Below, piece by piece: positions 13,465 through 23,559 of a stretch of DNA of 64,000 nt. The notes below the pieces were generated by a model. That model was not told where the DNA came from. It did not search any database and saw only the letters and a program-made list of their open reading frames with translations. This stretch comes from Mortierella alpina. Taxonomy: Eukaryota; Mortierellomycota; Mortierellomycetes; Mortierellales; Mortierellaceae. How positions within the stretch are numbered: position 1 is the stretch's first letter; every line of letters starts with the position of its first letter. The translations under genes were made by a program, and so were the position numbers. The stretch spans positions 2,666,001 to 2,730,000 of the forward strand of contig JANATF010000001.1 of assembly GCA_029449245.1 (NCBI GenBank), in the 5' to 3' direction.

Positions 13465-14152
13465 ATTAGTGTCTTGAGTGCATAGACGAATAAAGACTCC
13501 AGCTTTATGCCTAGACCTCACTTAAAGAGTGACCTACAGGATCCCACGAACGGCGCATCGTAGCCAATTTCGTTCTATAACATGCACTATCACAATATAC
13601 ACGTACAATATTGTAAACAGCTTTGCAGCGTCTCTTTTTCATCCACTCGTGCCCTCAATACCTTTTTCCATACATCTATAACCGGCAAAGACTACTCGTC
13701 ATTCACGAGGAATAAGTAGATGGCGCAGAGGAAGGTGTGCAGACGCCCAGGGTGAATTGACATGCCCTCCCGTGTTTGCTCTGGATGTACTATAGTTCCA
13801 GCCTGAGAAATTTCCTCAAAAAAGACCAGAGCCATTATTAGCGCGATAATATACCTCGCCCAAGGACCACAGTTTTCGATTCTATTCATCAACGAATAGG
13901 GTTTCCGTGGGACCTTGACCTACAGTCCTTCAAATTTCACGTTATGAGATGGAGTAGTCTATTTGGACTGCCGTGATGTTGATGTCAATGCCTCGGCCAA
14001 GTTTTTGTTGATAAAAGACAACATGGTTGGTCTGGCTACCTCTTCTTTTCACTATACCACTCTCACGCCTCCTTGTGCAAAGCCATTCCAATATACATCG
14101 TCAGACGATAAGATCCTCCTTACTTTCACATACCCTGTTGACCCCATTCATC
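13465..14152. other. Intergenic, transporter 3' end and aminotransferase promoter
   Basis: A non-coding 0.7-kb spacer between two genes on the same strand. No conserved ORF or repeat was recognised. The last 150 bases before 14153 are pyrimidine-rich, as in many fungal promoters and 5' leaders. Confidence 0.5.
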
Positions 14153-15850
14153 ATGCCATCCGTACTCAAGACCACAGATTTACCGATGGCAAAGGACTAT
14201 TCCTCCTTTCTCTCAATCGAAGGAGCTTCTCGCAAGAAGAGTCCTTTCAACGGCGTTCTGAGCCTCATGGGCGGTGATATGGTTTCCCTTGGAAGCGGTA
14301 AGTGGCACTACATATTGCTTGACCCATCCTTTTTGTTGTTTGACAATCCGTTCTCTAAAAACCTTTCATCTCCACTTCGTAAATCTACTTTAGGCCTTCC
14401 TCATCCATCGAACTTCCCATTTCACTCATTATCCGCTGAAGTAACCAAGTTAAATCCCACCGCAAAGACCATCAAACCCACTGTCATCGGTGCAAAGAGC
14501 CAGACCGCGGTCGATCTTGTTACAGTCCCTCATGAGGCCCAGCCTGGCAAGGCTGAAAATCTGACCGACTCTCTCCAGGTAAATGATTTCGTGTCGTTTG
14601 AATCTTTCCTGCTACAAACACCCGATCGGCTTGATTTACTGATACTACATTCTTCAAATTCACTTTATTAACAGTATGGACTAGGCACAGGCATCGAGTC
14701 ACTGCGCACGTTCTGCAAAGAACATGTGAACCAAATGCATCGCCCCCAATACCAGGATTGGGATGTCGTACTCTCGGCCGGAAACACAGACGGCCTCACA
14801 AAGGCCATTTCGATGCTCTGCAACCGTGGAGATAAGGTCCTTGTCGAGGAGTGGACCTATCCTGCAGCCCTGGAGATGATGGAGCCCCTTGGAGTTGGTC
14901 ATGTCCCTGTCAAGATGGACGGCGAGGGCATGTCCGCCGTGGCATTGAGAGATCTCTTGGACAACTGGGGCTCGGAGCCAGGACAAAGCAGGGATGCCAA
15001 GCCTCGGGTTGCCTATCTGATCCCTACTGGACAGAACCCCACAGGCACAACCATGTCAATCCAGAGGCGACAGGACATTATTCAAGTAGCACAACAGCAT
15101 GATCTGGTTCTGATCGAGGACGACCCATACTACTACCTCCAGTTTGGTGATGAAGACGAGGAGAGCAAAGTCGCCAACAACTGCAACGATTCTGGATGGA
15201 CGCCTCCAGTGCCCTCTCTACTGTCGCTGGATACAGATGCTCGCGTCATCCGTCTGGACACATTCTCAAAGACCTTGGCACCCGGATGTCGTGTGGGATA
15301 CATCTCTACAAACGCCCAGTTCTGCAAGATTATCGAGTATCACAACGAAGTGAGCACACAGCAGCCCAGTGGATTCGCACAAGTAATTCTCGCCGAGATG
15401 TTGATCTCACAATGGGGCCAGAAGGGTTATATCCGATACCTGTGCGATAACGTCCGCAAGGAGTATTTAAAACGCTCACAGCATTTGCAGGCATGCTACC
15501 GGAAGTATGTGAACCCTCGATTGGCCAGCTTTGTCAGGCCTTCAGCTGGAATGTTCCTGTGGATCAAGATCCATCTGGAGCACCATCCCAAGTATGGGAC
15601 GGTGTCAGACTCGATGCTGATGTTGGAGCTGTTCAACAAGTGCATAGGAAACAAAGTCTTGATGGTGCCTGGCTGGCAGTTTAGTTGCAAGCCTAAGCCT
15701 GATGACATTGACCCTGCCGATTTGCTGAACGTGTGGTTCGATGACAAGGCCACGTACTTTAGAGCCACCTTTGCTTACGCGAGCTTTGAGCAGATGGATC
15801 AAGCCATGATACTCTTTGGCGAATCTCTCAACGAGGCGTTTGGTGTTTAG
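14153..15850 (+). CDS. Aromatic / 2-aminoadipate aminotransferase (Aro8-type, PLP fold type I)
   Basis: Three exons (14153-14297, 14394-14578, 14675-15850) join in phase to give about 501 residues. The N-terminal exon gives an Aro8-like start (KDYSSFLSIEGASRKKSP), then GLPHPSNFPF across the first junction. Exon 3 carries the PLP-fold landmarks: LSAGNTDGLTKAI, YLIPTGQNPTGTTMS (the Asn that contacts PLP), LIEDDPYYYLQF, and the Schiff-base lysine in DTFSKTLAPGCRVGY, followed by GMFLWIKI. Family members transaminate aromatic amino acids, 2-aminoadipate or kynurenine with 2-oxoglutarate. It could supply an unusual amino acid to the adjacent NRPS, but a primary-metabolic role is equally likely. Confidence 0.92.
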
Positions 15851-17124
15851 ATAACCTATCTGTACTATGAATACATATGTAATGCATTTAATATCCTGGT
15901 TGTCGTCCCTTGCAATTGCCTCAGCCCTACACCTTCCATTGTGGTGTATTGAGAATAGCATACTGAGATGTTTTAGCCATTCATCGGCACAACCTTAGCT
16001 ATACAAGGCCATACAATGGATCCGTTGTTCCGACGCTCTTGATAATGTTTCCAATAGGTTTGCCGTTCATTCTTTCCTCAGTGCCACAAGTTGCACCTTT
16101 GCATACATAGAATTTTTCAAATCAAAGTTGAGAAACAGATGGATAGTGTAACAAGGATAGAGCCGAATGTCACGTTAATCCAGCCTAATCCTTTTGGATG
16201 CAACAAGGTGTGGGAAAGGGAGTTCGAGAAGGCAAGGGAAAAAAAACGCGTGGACATGGGGAAGAGAGGGCGAGGGATGGGAGGTGGTGAGCACAAGGGT
16301 GGAGGGGAGGGCGTAGGAAAGGAAAATGGAGGGCGAGAGAAACGGTAAACACAACGGTAATGGCAGAGCTAAGGCCAAGAATAAGGTCAAAGGCGAGGGC
16401 GAGCGTGGACGACGGTGAGAACTAATGGCTGGGTGGGAAAACTAGCCGAGAGCGCTGCTGCTCCTCTCTACTCTATGAATTTTCAAATCACAGTGGTACA
16501 GGTGGGGCGCAATTTGTGTAACGACCGAAAGCAGAAGACATGTCCATACGCTCACCAGTGGTTTAGGAAAGAGTTGCTGCGCACGTCTTGTGAAGTACAA
16601 ACCTTCCTCATAATCAAAAGGCTGCGGGTATGGTTTTGCAATGGTGTGGAGAGTTGTATTACAGGAAAAATTAACCAGTGAAAAAGTGTAACGCCTGCGT
16701 AAGGTCGCACTAGACTAATAGTGCCACAACATATGGGGCTGAGGACTAAAGACTGAGCGATGAAGAAGGATGAACTTCGATGGTCTGCAACCTTGGCATC
16801 ACAGACGCGTGAAACGGGCAAGACGCGATCGGAATAGAACCCGACCACTGAATCGATGCGCACTATAACCACGTGCTGCATGTCGCCCTTGACACGCAGA
16901 ACTTTGTGCTCTGTGCAACACGCTGTTGGCGCAATGGACACAATGAGAACTATGTAAACACGTACGGCTGCAAGCTTCGATGATCAAGCATCAAAGAGAC
17001 AAGAGGAAAGAAAAAAGCTATAGGGTCTATAAGATGCAGGTCCAATACGACCGACAACATCTTCCTTTAGCACTTCACACCTTATCATATCGCCTCTTGA
17101 TTTTATTCATTTTGAGAGTTCACA
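15851..17124. other. Intergenic, purine-rich
   Basis: A 1.27-kb spacer without a supported gene. A G/A-rich stretch (about 16200-16420) consists of GGGCGAGGG / GGGAGGTGG-like words, with a C/T-rich reverse complement. No homology to a known RNA or element was recognised. Confidence 0.5.
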
Positions 17125-18968
17125 ATGCACGTCCTTGATACCAATCAGCAGCCGCTCACTGGCCTCTCTGAGGAACTCAAAAGGGCCATGGGACTATGCG
17201 GCATCCCGGGAATGAGCGTCGCCATCCAGTACAAGGGCAAGCTCATCTATGCAGAAGGATTTGGAAAACGCAATGAAAAAGATCCATTCACACCAGAGGT
17301 ATGACTCCTTGTGCGGTATATGTACTGGATACTCCTGCCGTAAAGGGATTTATGAGTTGTAAAAGGCAGATCACCCGAAGCGAACATGCGCGTGCCATTT
17401 CTGAACTCTGCAGCTATCAACATAGTAGACCTTGACGTCGATTGGATCCCTGACCAAGGCATTCACCGCTACGGCCATTGGTGAACTAGTAGCCGAGGGG
17501 AAAATGGATTGGAACCAAACACCCGTCTCCAAGTATCTTCCAGAGTTCCAGCTCAAGGACGCTGCCCTGACTGCTCAGCTGACGGTCATTGATCTTCTTT
17601 CCCATCGCACGGTATTGTCGCCTATAAAGTGAAATAGATCGTGTGCCTCTCAGATAGCCTCTATCGCGCTCACTTTGATGTCAGGACTCATGAAAGTGCT
17701 GTTTACTCCCAAACAATAGGGTCTCCGCAGTCTCGATCTCGCGTGGTTTAGAAGCAAGGAGCCCAGACGGGAGCTCATCAAGCGCCTGAAGTATGTTGAT
17801 ATTGTGCCAAAGTTGGGGTCCGACTGCATTTATAACAACATTATGTACGCCGTTGCCGGCGAAGCCGCAGCCAATGTTGCTGGTATTTCGTACGAAGATC
17901 TCGTGAGGACCAAGGTCCTGCAGCCATTGGGGATGACCCATTCAGGGTTCTCGGCTTTGGAGATGGGGATACATGCCAACTACGCAATGCCATACGATGC
18001 CGCCTCACTGGAGGATGCACAAGAGGGTCGGTTTATTCTTGGAGAACTGGACGATATTTATATGGCTGATGCACCTGCGGGAGACATGTATTCCAACGCG
18101 CTCGATCTCCTCCACTGGGGAACCACCATCATGCAGGGCGGCAAACTAGACGGCAAACAGATACTAAATGAGCAGAGTGTCCAAGGAACACTTAGCGGGC
18201 ACACTTTGAAGGTCAAGACTAAACGGTCGCCAGACTTTGCACCTGTGGAAGCCTACGGACTTGGATGGATGCTCGACTCTTATAAAGGACATGTTGTCTA
18301 CAGCCACAGTAGAGTCTCATTGCTGCATGTTTCCTTTTCGTCGCATGCACTACACTTTACTCTGTTCTCTGCCATGCTAAAATGAACACTTTTCAATGAC
18401 ATCTGTAGGTGGAGGCAACCCTGGATACACCTCGCAATTAACGATGTTTCCCAATGCAGATTTGGTAATCACGACCCTCACCAATGCCAGCATGACTTCG
18501 CTGCCGAGTGAGATTCAGTATCTTGTTGCAGATAGGGTGCTGGGCCTTGAGAAGACGCAGGACTGGATTGAGCTGGCAGCTGAAAAGTCTAAAGGATGGT
18601 ACGCGATGAAGGCTACAATGTCCAAGATCAACTTTCAGAGACGACTGGACAACTCTCCAAAGCATCCGCTATGTGCATATGTCGGCGAGTACTCGGACCC
18701 GGTCTTTGGCAAAGTCTCCGTCCGTCTTGAGCATGATAAGGAAGCAGGGGAGGATGTGCTATACTTCAAGATGAGAACATTTGACAGCAAATTGGATCAC
18801 CATCACTTTGATACATTCAGCACGATGTTGAAGGACTTTGGCTGGCAGCTTGGCGCAGCGATTACGTTTCGCACAGGAAGAGAGGGCGACGTCGTGGGGT
18901 TTGAGCTGGAGGCGGGTTTTGATGTGGTAGATTTCCGTCGTGACGAGACGCGAAAGCACGAGGAATAA
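17125..18968 (+). CDS. Serine hydrolase of the class C beta-lactamase / penicillin-binding fold
   Basis: Four exons (17125-17298, 17429-17611, 17720-18308, 18409-18968) join in phase to about 501 residues. Start MHVLDTNQ. Exon 2 carries the nucleophile motif SxxK as GSLTKAFTATAI. Exon 3 has the second motif as YNN (CIYNNIMY) and the typical APAGDMYSNALDLLHW. The HSG-type third motif is split by intron 3 (YSHS/GGNPGY). The last 130 residues form a C-terminal beta domain typical of eukaryotic LACTB-like and fungal secondary-metabolite esterases. No signal peptide is evident, so it is probably cytosolic. Such enzymes act as esterases, amidases or transacylases rather than antibiotic resistance enzymes. 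Lying near an NRPS it might trim or release a peptide, but that is speculation. Confidence 0.88.
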
Positions 18969-19726
18969 ATGCAACTGTTCGGAAGGTGTTGGTATTATTT
19001 ATCCCAGATCAGTGACCTTGGCCTTCGCTTAATCATGACCTGCTGAACACCACTCTGGTCCAGAGGGATATATGAGGATGCTAGCAGCTTATCTATCCAT
19101 CTGGTAGGGTATGCAACAATCATGCAGATATATTATTAGATGTTGTCAGGTCAGAACTTGCGCAAAGTCTTAGCGTGGCCTTCAATTTTGGGTGCCAAGA
19201 CCGTGCTGAGTGCTTCATTTAAATTCTTTTCCGAGGAATTGGAGGATCCTTGATGCAGTTCCATCTTGGATAAAAAAAAGGATGGGAGTCACGTAAGCAA
19301 GAGGGAGTAAAATGAGTTGTCGCTGACCTGTAAAATGGCTGTGCATTTTGTGAACAAACCTGGAAAAGCACGTCGGCGATTGAGTTGCAAAGGGCAAGGC
19401 CATGGTGACTGAGCAAGGACCAGCAAGAGGTCAAAAGCGAGAAACCACTGACCAAGACAGCGATCATCCCGAGTCACATTCTTTTCTAAGGATTTTAACC
19501 GACTATTCTTTTGGACAAAACGCTAGTTGACCGGTAGACCTTGCTACCCGGTCAAAAAGTCAGGTCTTTTTTTTTTTTTTTTTTGGTTAAGAATCGGTTT
19601 ACAAGGTTGGTCAACAAGCCAGTGGGTCGATGGGTCAATCGGTCAAGGTTAACTAGGTCAACTAGGTTAACAAGATCAATGGGTCAATTGGGAGGTTAAC
19701 TAGGTTAACCGGGTCGTGTATTCGTA
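18969..19726. repeat. Spacer with repeated GGTCAA / GGTTAAC words, possible hAT subterminal repeats
   Basis: From about 19530 to 19715 the sequence is built of recurring short words: GGTCAA or GTTGACC at least eight times, and GGTTAACTAGG or AGGTTAAC at least four times, around a T-tract at 19567-19583. A short palindrome reads TTGACCGGTAG...CTACCCGGTCAA (about 19526-19556). Clusters like this next to a transposase 3' end are typical of subterminal transposase-binding repeats in hAT elements. I could not find the terminal inverted repeats or a target duplication. Confidence 0.45.
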
Positions 19727-22105
19727 TTATTGATATCCGGCTACCTTCTGCAGGGTCTTCAGCGCCTTGTTGCAAAATACAAGATCGCTCACGCACTCAT
19801 CCGTCAGGCGGTTATGGGTTTCTGTAAAAATGGTCCCAGCACATCTGAACATTCTCTCCGATGCAACCGATGCCGCTGGAATAGAAAGATACCTTCTCGC
19901 CAATACGGCCATGAATGGAAACACTGTGTCGTGCTGCCTCCACCAATCCAAAGGATTGATGAAAATATCCTGACACTGGCGGTTCTGGAAGTATCTGTCC
20001 ACTTCATCACCTGGTTGGTCTTGACCTGCGTTGACTACAGGATCCTGCATGGCAACAAGTCGCTGCATAGCCTTTGACAGACTGTGAGTGGGAGCTGGTT
20101 TGACTCCTGATGGCTGGACAGTGGCTGGGACCGATGGCGAAATATCCTGCAGCTCTCGGCGTATTAGATCCTTGAGGTCATTAAACCTACCCGCATCGCC
20201 GTGTTTGAGGAGCAGGTTGTATGTTGGGTGAAAGAACGAAGCCTTAAGCAATGTCTCTGAAGCATTCACACGTTCGTCTATTTCAGACTGAAGTTCCTTC
20301 CGAAGATTATCCGCATATTTGATTCCAGTCTGACTCTCCTCTAACGCGAAAAACAACATCTTCATCCATGGAAACATGGACGCAGCAAGTCCATTAGTAG
20401 AGGAGCTGAAAACCAAAGTAGCATCCTCAAAATCGGCTAGAGCGTCAATGACCATAGTCGCTGTTTCCCACTCCTCTTCGTTCGGGTAAAGGTTGTTGAG
20501 TGCTGCGAGGTTTTCGCGTTCGTCTGGTATACTGCGTAATGCCGTCCCTACTGCTGCAATAGGTCTCTTGAGATCCACCATCCGTCGTAGCAAAGCCAGG
20601 GTACTGTTCCCACGAGTCTCAACATCAAGCGAAACCTTAATTTGAGGTGTCTTCAATTGTTCCTGCTCAATACCAAGGGCATGAGTCAGTTTTGGAGAAC
20701 GATGGAAAAGTAAGGCAAGATCATGCAACTTCGTTACAACACTGTTCAGTCGCTCCTGCTTCTGGAGTGCGGACCTGACCGAATTGTGTAGGATGTGACA
20801 AGCACAGGGCAACCACTCTAGACCCGCCTTTCCCGCAGCATTGATCATTGCTGAAGCGTTGTCCGTCGTCAGAGCCGCAATCGATCCCTTGATACCCCAG
20901 AGCTCAAGGGTGTCTCCTATGTGGTGCAAAGTTCAAAGATGATTAGAATTGGTGTATCTCATTGCTTCTAATGTGCAAGTATACAAAAAAAAAAGTATGC
21001 ACGCTAACTTACGTATCGCATTTGCAATGGAGACTGCGTTGTGAGGGTAGGGATGCGGCACAAGATCCAGTATGCATTCATACCCTCTAAACGCACTGTC
21101 CAACCAATGCAAGGTCAGACCCATGAAAGGGCGTTTGCTATCAGACGTCCAGTCATCGATCGTGATCGACCCCACCTTGAATGTTCCGGAGAGGAGCTGT
21201 TTGATTTTTTCTTGAAGGCCAAGGCGATAGTCATGCAAGCTACCGCGAATCATAGCTGAACAGGGTACGGCGATGATTGGGTTGATCAAGTACATAAAGG
21301 CTCGATAGGACTCATCGTCAAAAGCTGAGAAAGGAATATAGGCTGAGACAGTCCACTTCAGAGCAGCGTTCTTGATTGCCTCCCTCTTTTGTGCAGTTGT
21401 TGAGGTTCCGGCGAGGGTTGATTGTACAAGGCCACCAAGACGTTGCTGTCCAGAAGCTCCTCCGCCCACCGCTCCTCCTTTGTCTTTGTCCTCAGCATGA
21501 AGTTTAACATGGTAACCGAGTGTAGTATGTCCACTCTTGGGCGACATCTGTTTGCTACATACTCGGCATACGAATTTGTCTCGGTACTTGCTTTCGGATA
21601 TAGATATCCTCCGGCTTTTAAAGTGCTTCCGGTACTTTTCTATAGAGAGGGTAAGATGCTACTGTCAGCATGCAATGTAGTCGAGGTAAACTGCGATGCA
21701 TTGAGCTTATGGTTACTTACTTGGGACCTGTGGCGGCCTTTCGAGTGCAGATGCGGCAGACTGCTGGCTGACCGAGGCGGATGGAGCGAGTGATGAATCC
21801 GACAGCACGTCTCTCTCATCCGATAAATCCTCGTGATTCCTCTCCAAGTGATCTGAAAGAGAAGGACCGAATTCGATAGCTATCGAGGTAGTTGAACGCA
21901 CTTCTTGGTAACAAGAAGCTTCACTGCGATTATCCGTTGCTGGCACATTGGACGACGGCCTGGCTCCTACAGGCGAGCCATACGCTCCATGCACAAACGA
22001 GGAAGATGCTGTTGACGCTCCTGAGGAGGGAAATGGATCTTGATGCTGGCGTTTTGAGGAGGATGACTCTCCACTGATGGGCGGTCGTTTTTGTGAAGGC
22101 ACCAT
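19727..22105 (-). CDS. hAT superfamily transposase with N-terminal BED zinc finger
   Basis: Three exons on the minus strand (22105-21721, 21639-21013, 20916-19727) join in phase to about 733 residues with no internal stop, so the gene looks potentially functional. Order: a disordered Ser/Pro-rich N-terminus (start MVPSQKRPP); a BED zinc finger with CRVC and HTTLGYHVKLH (near 21515-21575); an RNase H-like catalytic core with GSITIDDWTSDS (first Asp) and LTTDNASAM; CACHILHN; and the C-terminal hAT dimerisation region with NPLDWWRQHDTVFP and SIPAASVASERMF near 19850. An in-frame upstream start at 22141 is possible but less likely. Intron 2 carries a poly-A/T tract. A Fanzor-like fragment lies 480 bp upstream on the same strand and may have belonged to the same element. 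Confidence 0.9.
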
Positions 22106-22203
22106 TGTCCTGTCTATGACTAGTTTGTGTGGCAATTGCAAGGATGATAGGGATGCACCACTGCCTGGTATTTATATGAAGGCATAATAGCTAAGAACCA
22201 ATG

Positions 22204-22370
22204 ACTCACTTCCTCCGGTTTTGTCGCGCATAGATGATTGAAGACCTCCTGGCGCCGTGCCTGGCCAGGCATACGATTGTAACCAGTCAGATATTCGGCC
22301 AACTGGTTTTGGTGAAATGGTCAAGACTCACTTCTTCCGGGTATGTCGCGCGATTGAAGGCCCTGGATAC
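22204..22370. repeat. Imperfect direct duplication upstream of the hAT gene
   Basis: A segment beginning ACTCACTTCCTCCGG at 22204 recurs in diverged form from 22326 (ACTCACTTCTTCCGG). In both copies GTCGCGCG/A, GATTGAAG and a CCTGG word follow in the same order. The spacing is about 122 bp. It could be a decayed tandem repeat inside the transposon end. Confidence 0.4.
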
Positions 22371-22584
22371 GATTTGCATAATTGATAGGGATGGGGGCCA
22401 ATAAATGTTAGCAAAGGTCGCTCAACGCTCGCTCGTCGCTCTCGCAGGTGAAAAGGTGTACACTTACTGTAGAGGCGTCCCCAGCCCAAAGGCCGGAAGA
22501 CGCCCGTTATGCTACGAATTGTTGCGACGCTTCACGCCGCTTGATCGAGACCAAAGTCTCCTTCATCCTCCTCTTCAGCCTGGG

Positions 22585-23007
22585 CTACGGGTTGGACCTG
22601 GTGGGGCGTTGGAGGGACACCGGCCCTGGTTCTTGGAGGAGCTGGGCCATGTCGATGCGAGCGATATTGTACGCTCCCGCGCTATCTCTGTGCATCGGCA
22701 CATTGCGGCAGCATCGCAGCGAGGGTACACGTTGCTGGTCTTGTACTCATCCACCTTAGCGACCGGGATGCCAAGTCAGCTTTCAGGTACCATGTAAGAT
22801 AGGAAAATTGTGTCAGTCTCATATCAGTCAAGCAAGGTTTGAGCCAATGTAAAAAAAGGAGGAGCAGCCAATAGAAAAAACAAAAAGAAATCTCACCTTT
22901 TGGTACAAAAACTCGGCGACCTTCTCGTGGAAGGAGGCTCGTCCACGGACACCCTCAAACTGCCCATCGCCAAGAACGACAACGACATCCAGCTCCGTTG
23001 TATATCG
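22585..23007 (-). pseudogene. Fanzor-like (eukaryotic TnpB homologue) fragment, decayed
   Basis: The minus-strand reading from 23007 to 22897 gives LDVVVVLGDGQFEGVRGR and then SFHEKVAEFLYQK, ending at a GTGAGA donor. It resembles the segment that precedes the zinc ribbon in Fanzor/TnpB nucleases. After about 100 nt a second piece reads LGIPVAKVDEYKTS then NVYPRC (near 22727-22766), matching the VxEYYTSKxCPRC zinc-ribbon start of fungal Fanzors. A third piece in another frame reads MHRDSAGAYNIARID (near 22653-22697), matching the HRDxNAAxNI end of the RuvC domain, and stops at 22585. The first ribbon Cys is Tyr, a TGA stop precedes the second piece, and the last two pieces differ in frame, so it should be non-functional. 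The N-terminal part was not found. The family call rests on motif order only. Confidence 0.6.
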
Positions 23008-23186
23008 CCTGTCCGGGTGCCGATCGTTCTGAGGATAACGTTCAGCACTTCAATAGTCTGTTGTTTGACAAGACTCCCAGCGGATTGTACCGTTCAAGTA
23101 CGTCACGGGACGAAGGCAAAGCGAGTGCTACGTTCTCAATACTTCCTTGCCAGACGAGTACATCCAGGTTACTTTTACCACAAAGC

Positions 23187-23498
23187 ATGCCGCTCATTAA
23201 GAAGCTTCCTCATTCACCAACTCTCAGCTTTTACCGATCGGCTCTCAGAACGATTCGGCTTGGGAGTTCTAATGACGAGGCAGCAAGCCTTCCAGCACAT
23301 CTCTCACACCTCCAACGCAAGCTGCAGTACAATATCCGGGACGGCATCTCCATCCACCGTCTCGAACGCGATCAAGATACAATTTCCGGTCTGATCCAGG
23401 ACGGAGAGCACGATCTGGCCATGATCCGGGCCTGGAACAGCGTAGACCCCTCCTGGCTTGAGCGCCTTTTCAAAAAACCCACCCCAAAGAATGCATGA
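23187..23498 (+). CDS. Small LYR-motif-like protein
   Basis: Intronless 103-residue ORF starting MPLIKKLPHSPTLSFYRSAL and ending FKKPTPKNA. The FYR in SFYRSALRTIRL sits where the L-Y-R signature lies in the complex-1/LYR family, followed by an Arg-rich helical stretch (LQRKLQYNIRDGISIHRLER) of the right length. LYR proteins are small mitochondrial factors that bind acyl carrier protein and help assemble respiratory complexes or iron-sulphur proteins. The ORF extends upstream in frame to 22998, but that part overlaps the Fanzor fragment and looks non-coding, so I chose the ATG at 23187. It converges with the Ipa1-like gene, whose stop lies 61 bp away. Confidence 0.55.
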   Translation: MPLIKKLPHSPTLSFYRSALRTIRLGSSNDEAASLPAHLSHLQRKLQYNIRDGISIHRLERDQDTISGLIQDGEHDLAMIRAWNSVDPSWLERLFKKPTPKNA

Positions 23499-23559
23499 CC
23501 ATCGAATGCCAGCGGGACGCTGACAGAGGTGAAACAATGGTGACACTACTTGCATTGGC

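Larger units (their letters stand above)
19727..23007 (-). mobile_element. hAT element, probably with Fanzor cargo; ends not defined
   Basis: Minimum extent inferred from the hAT transposase gene and the Fanzor-like fragment in the same orientation. The left end probably lies in the GGTCAA-rich stretch below 19726. The right end must lie before the LYR-like gene (23187) if that gene is host DNA. Fanzor genes are known as passengers in eukaryotic DNA transposons including hAT. I did not find matching terminal inverted repeats. Confidence 0.4.

Noticed and set aside
16091-16400. ORFs over the purine-rich tract
   Set aside because: Composition-driven (Arg/Gly/Glu-rich), no domain, no splice context.
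22405-22797. Plus-strand ORFs over the Fanzor fragment
   Set aside because: The minus-strand reading contains the recognisable nuclease motifs; the plus-strand ORFs are overlap shadows.
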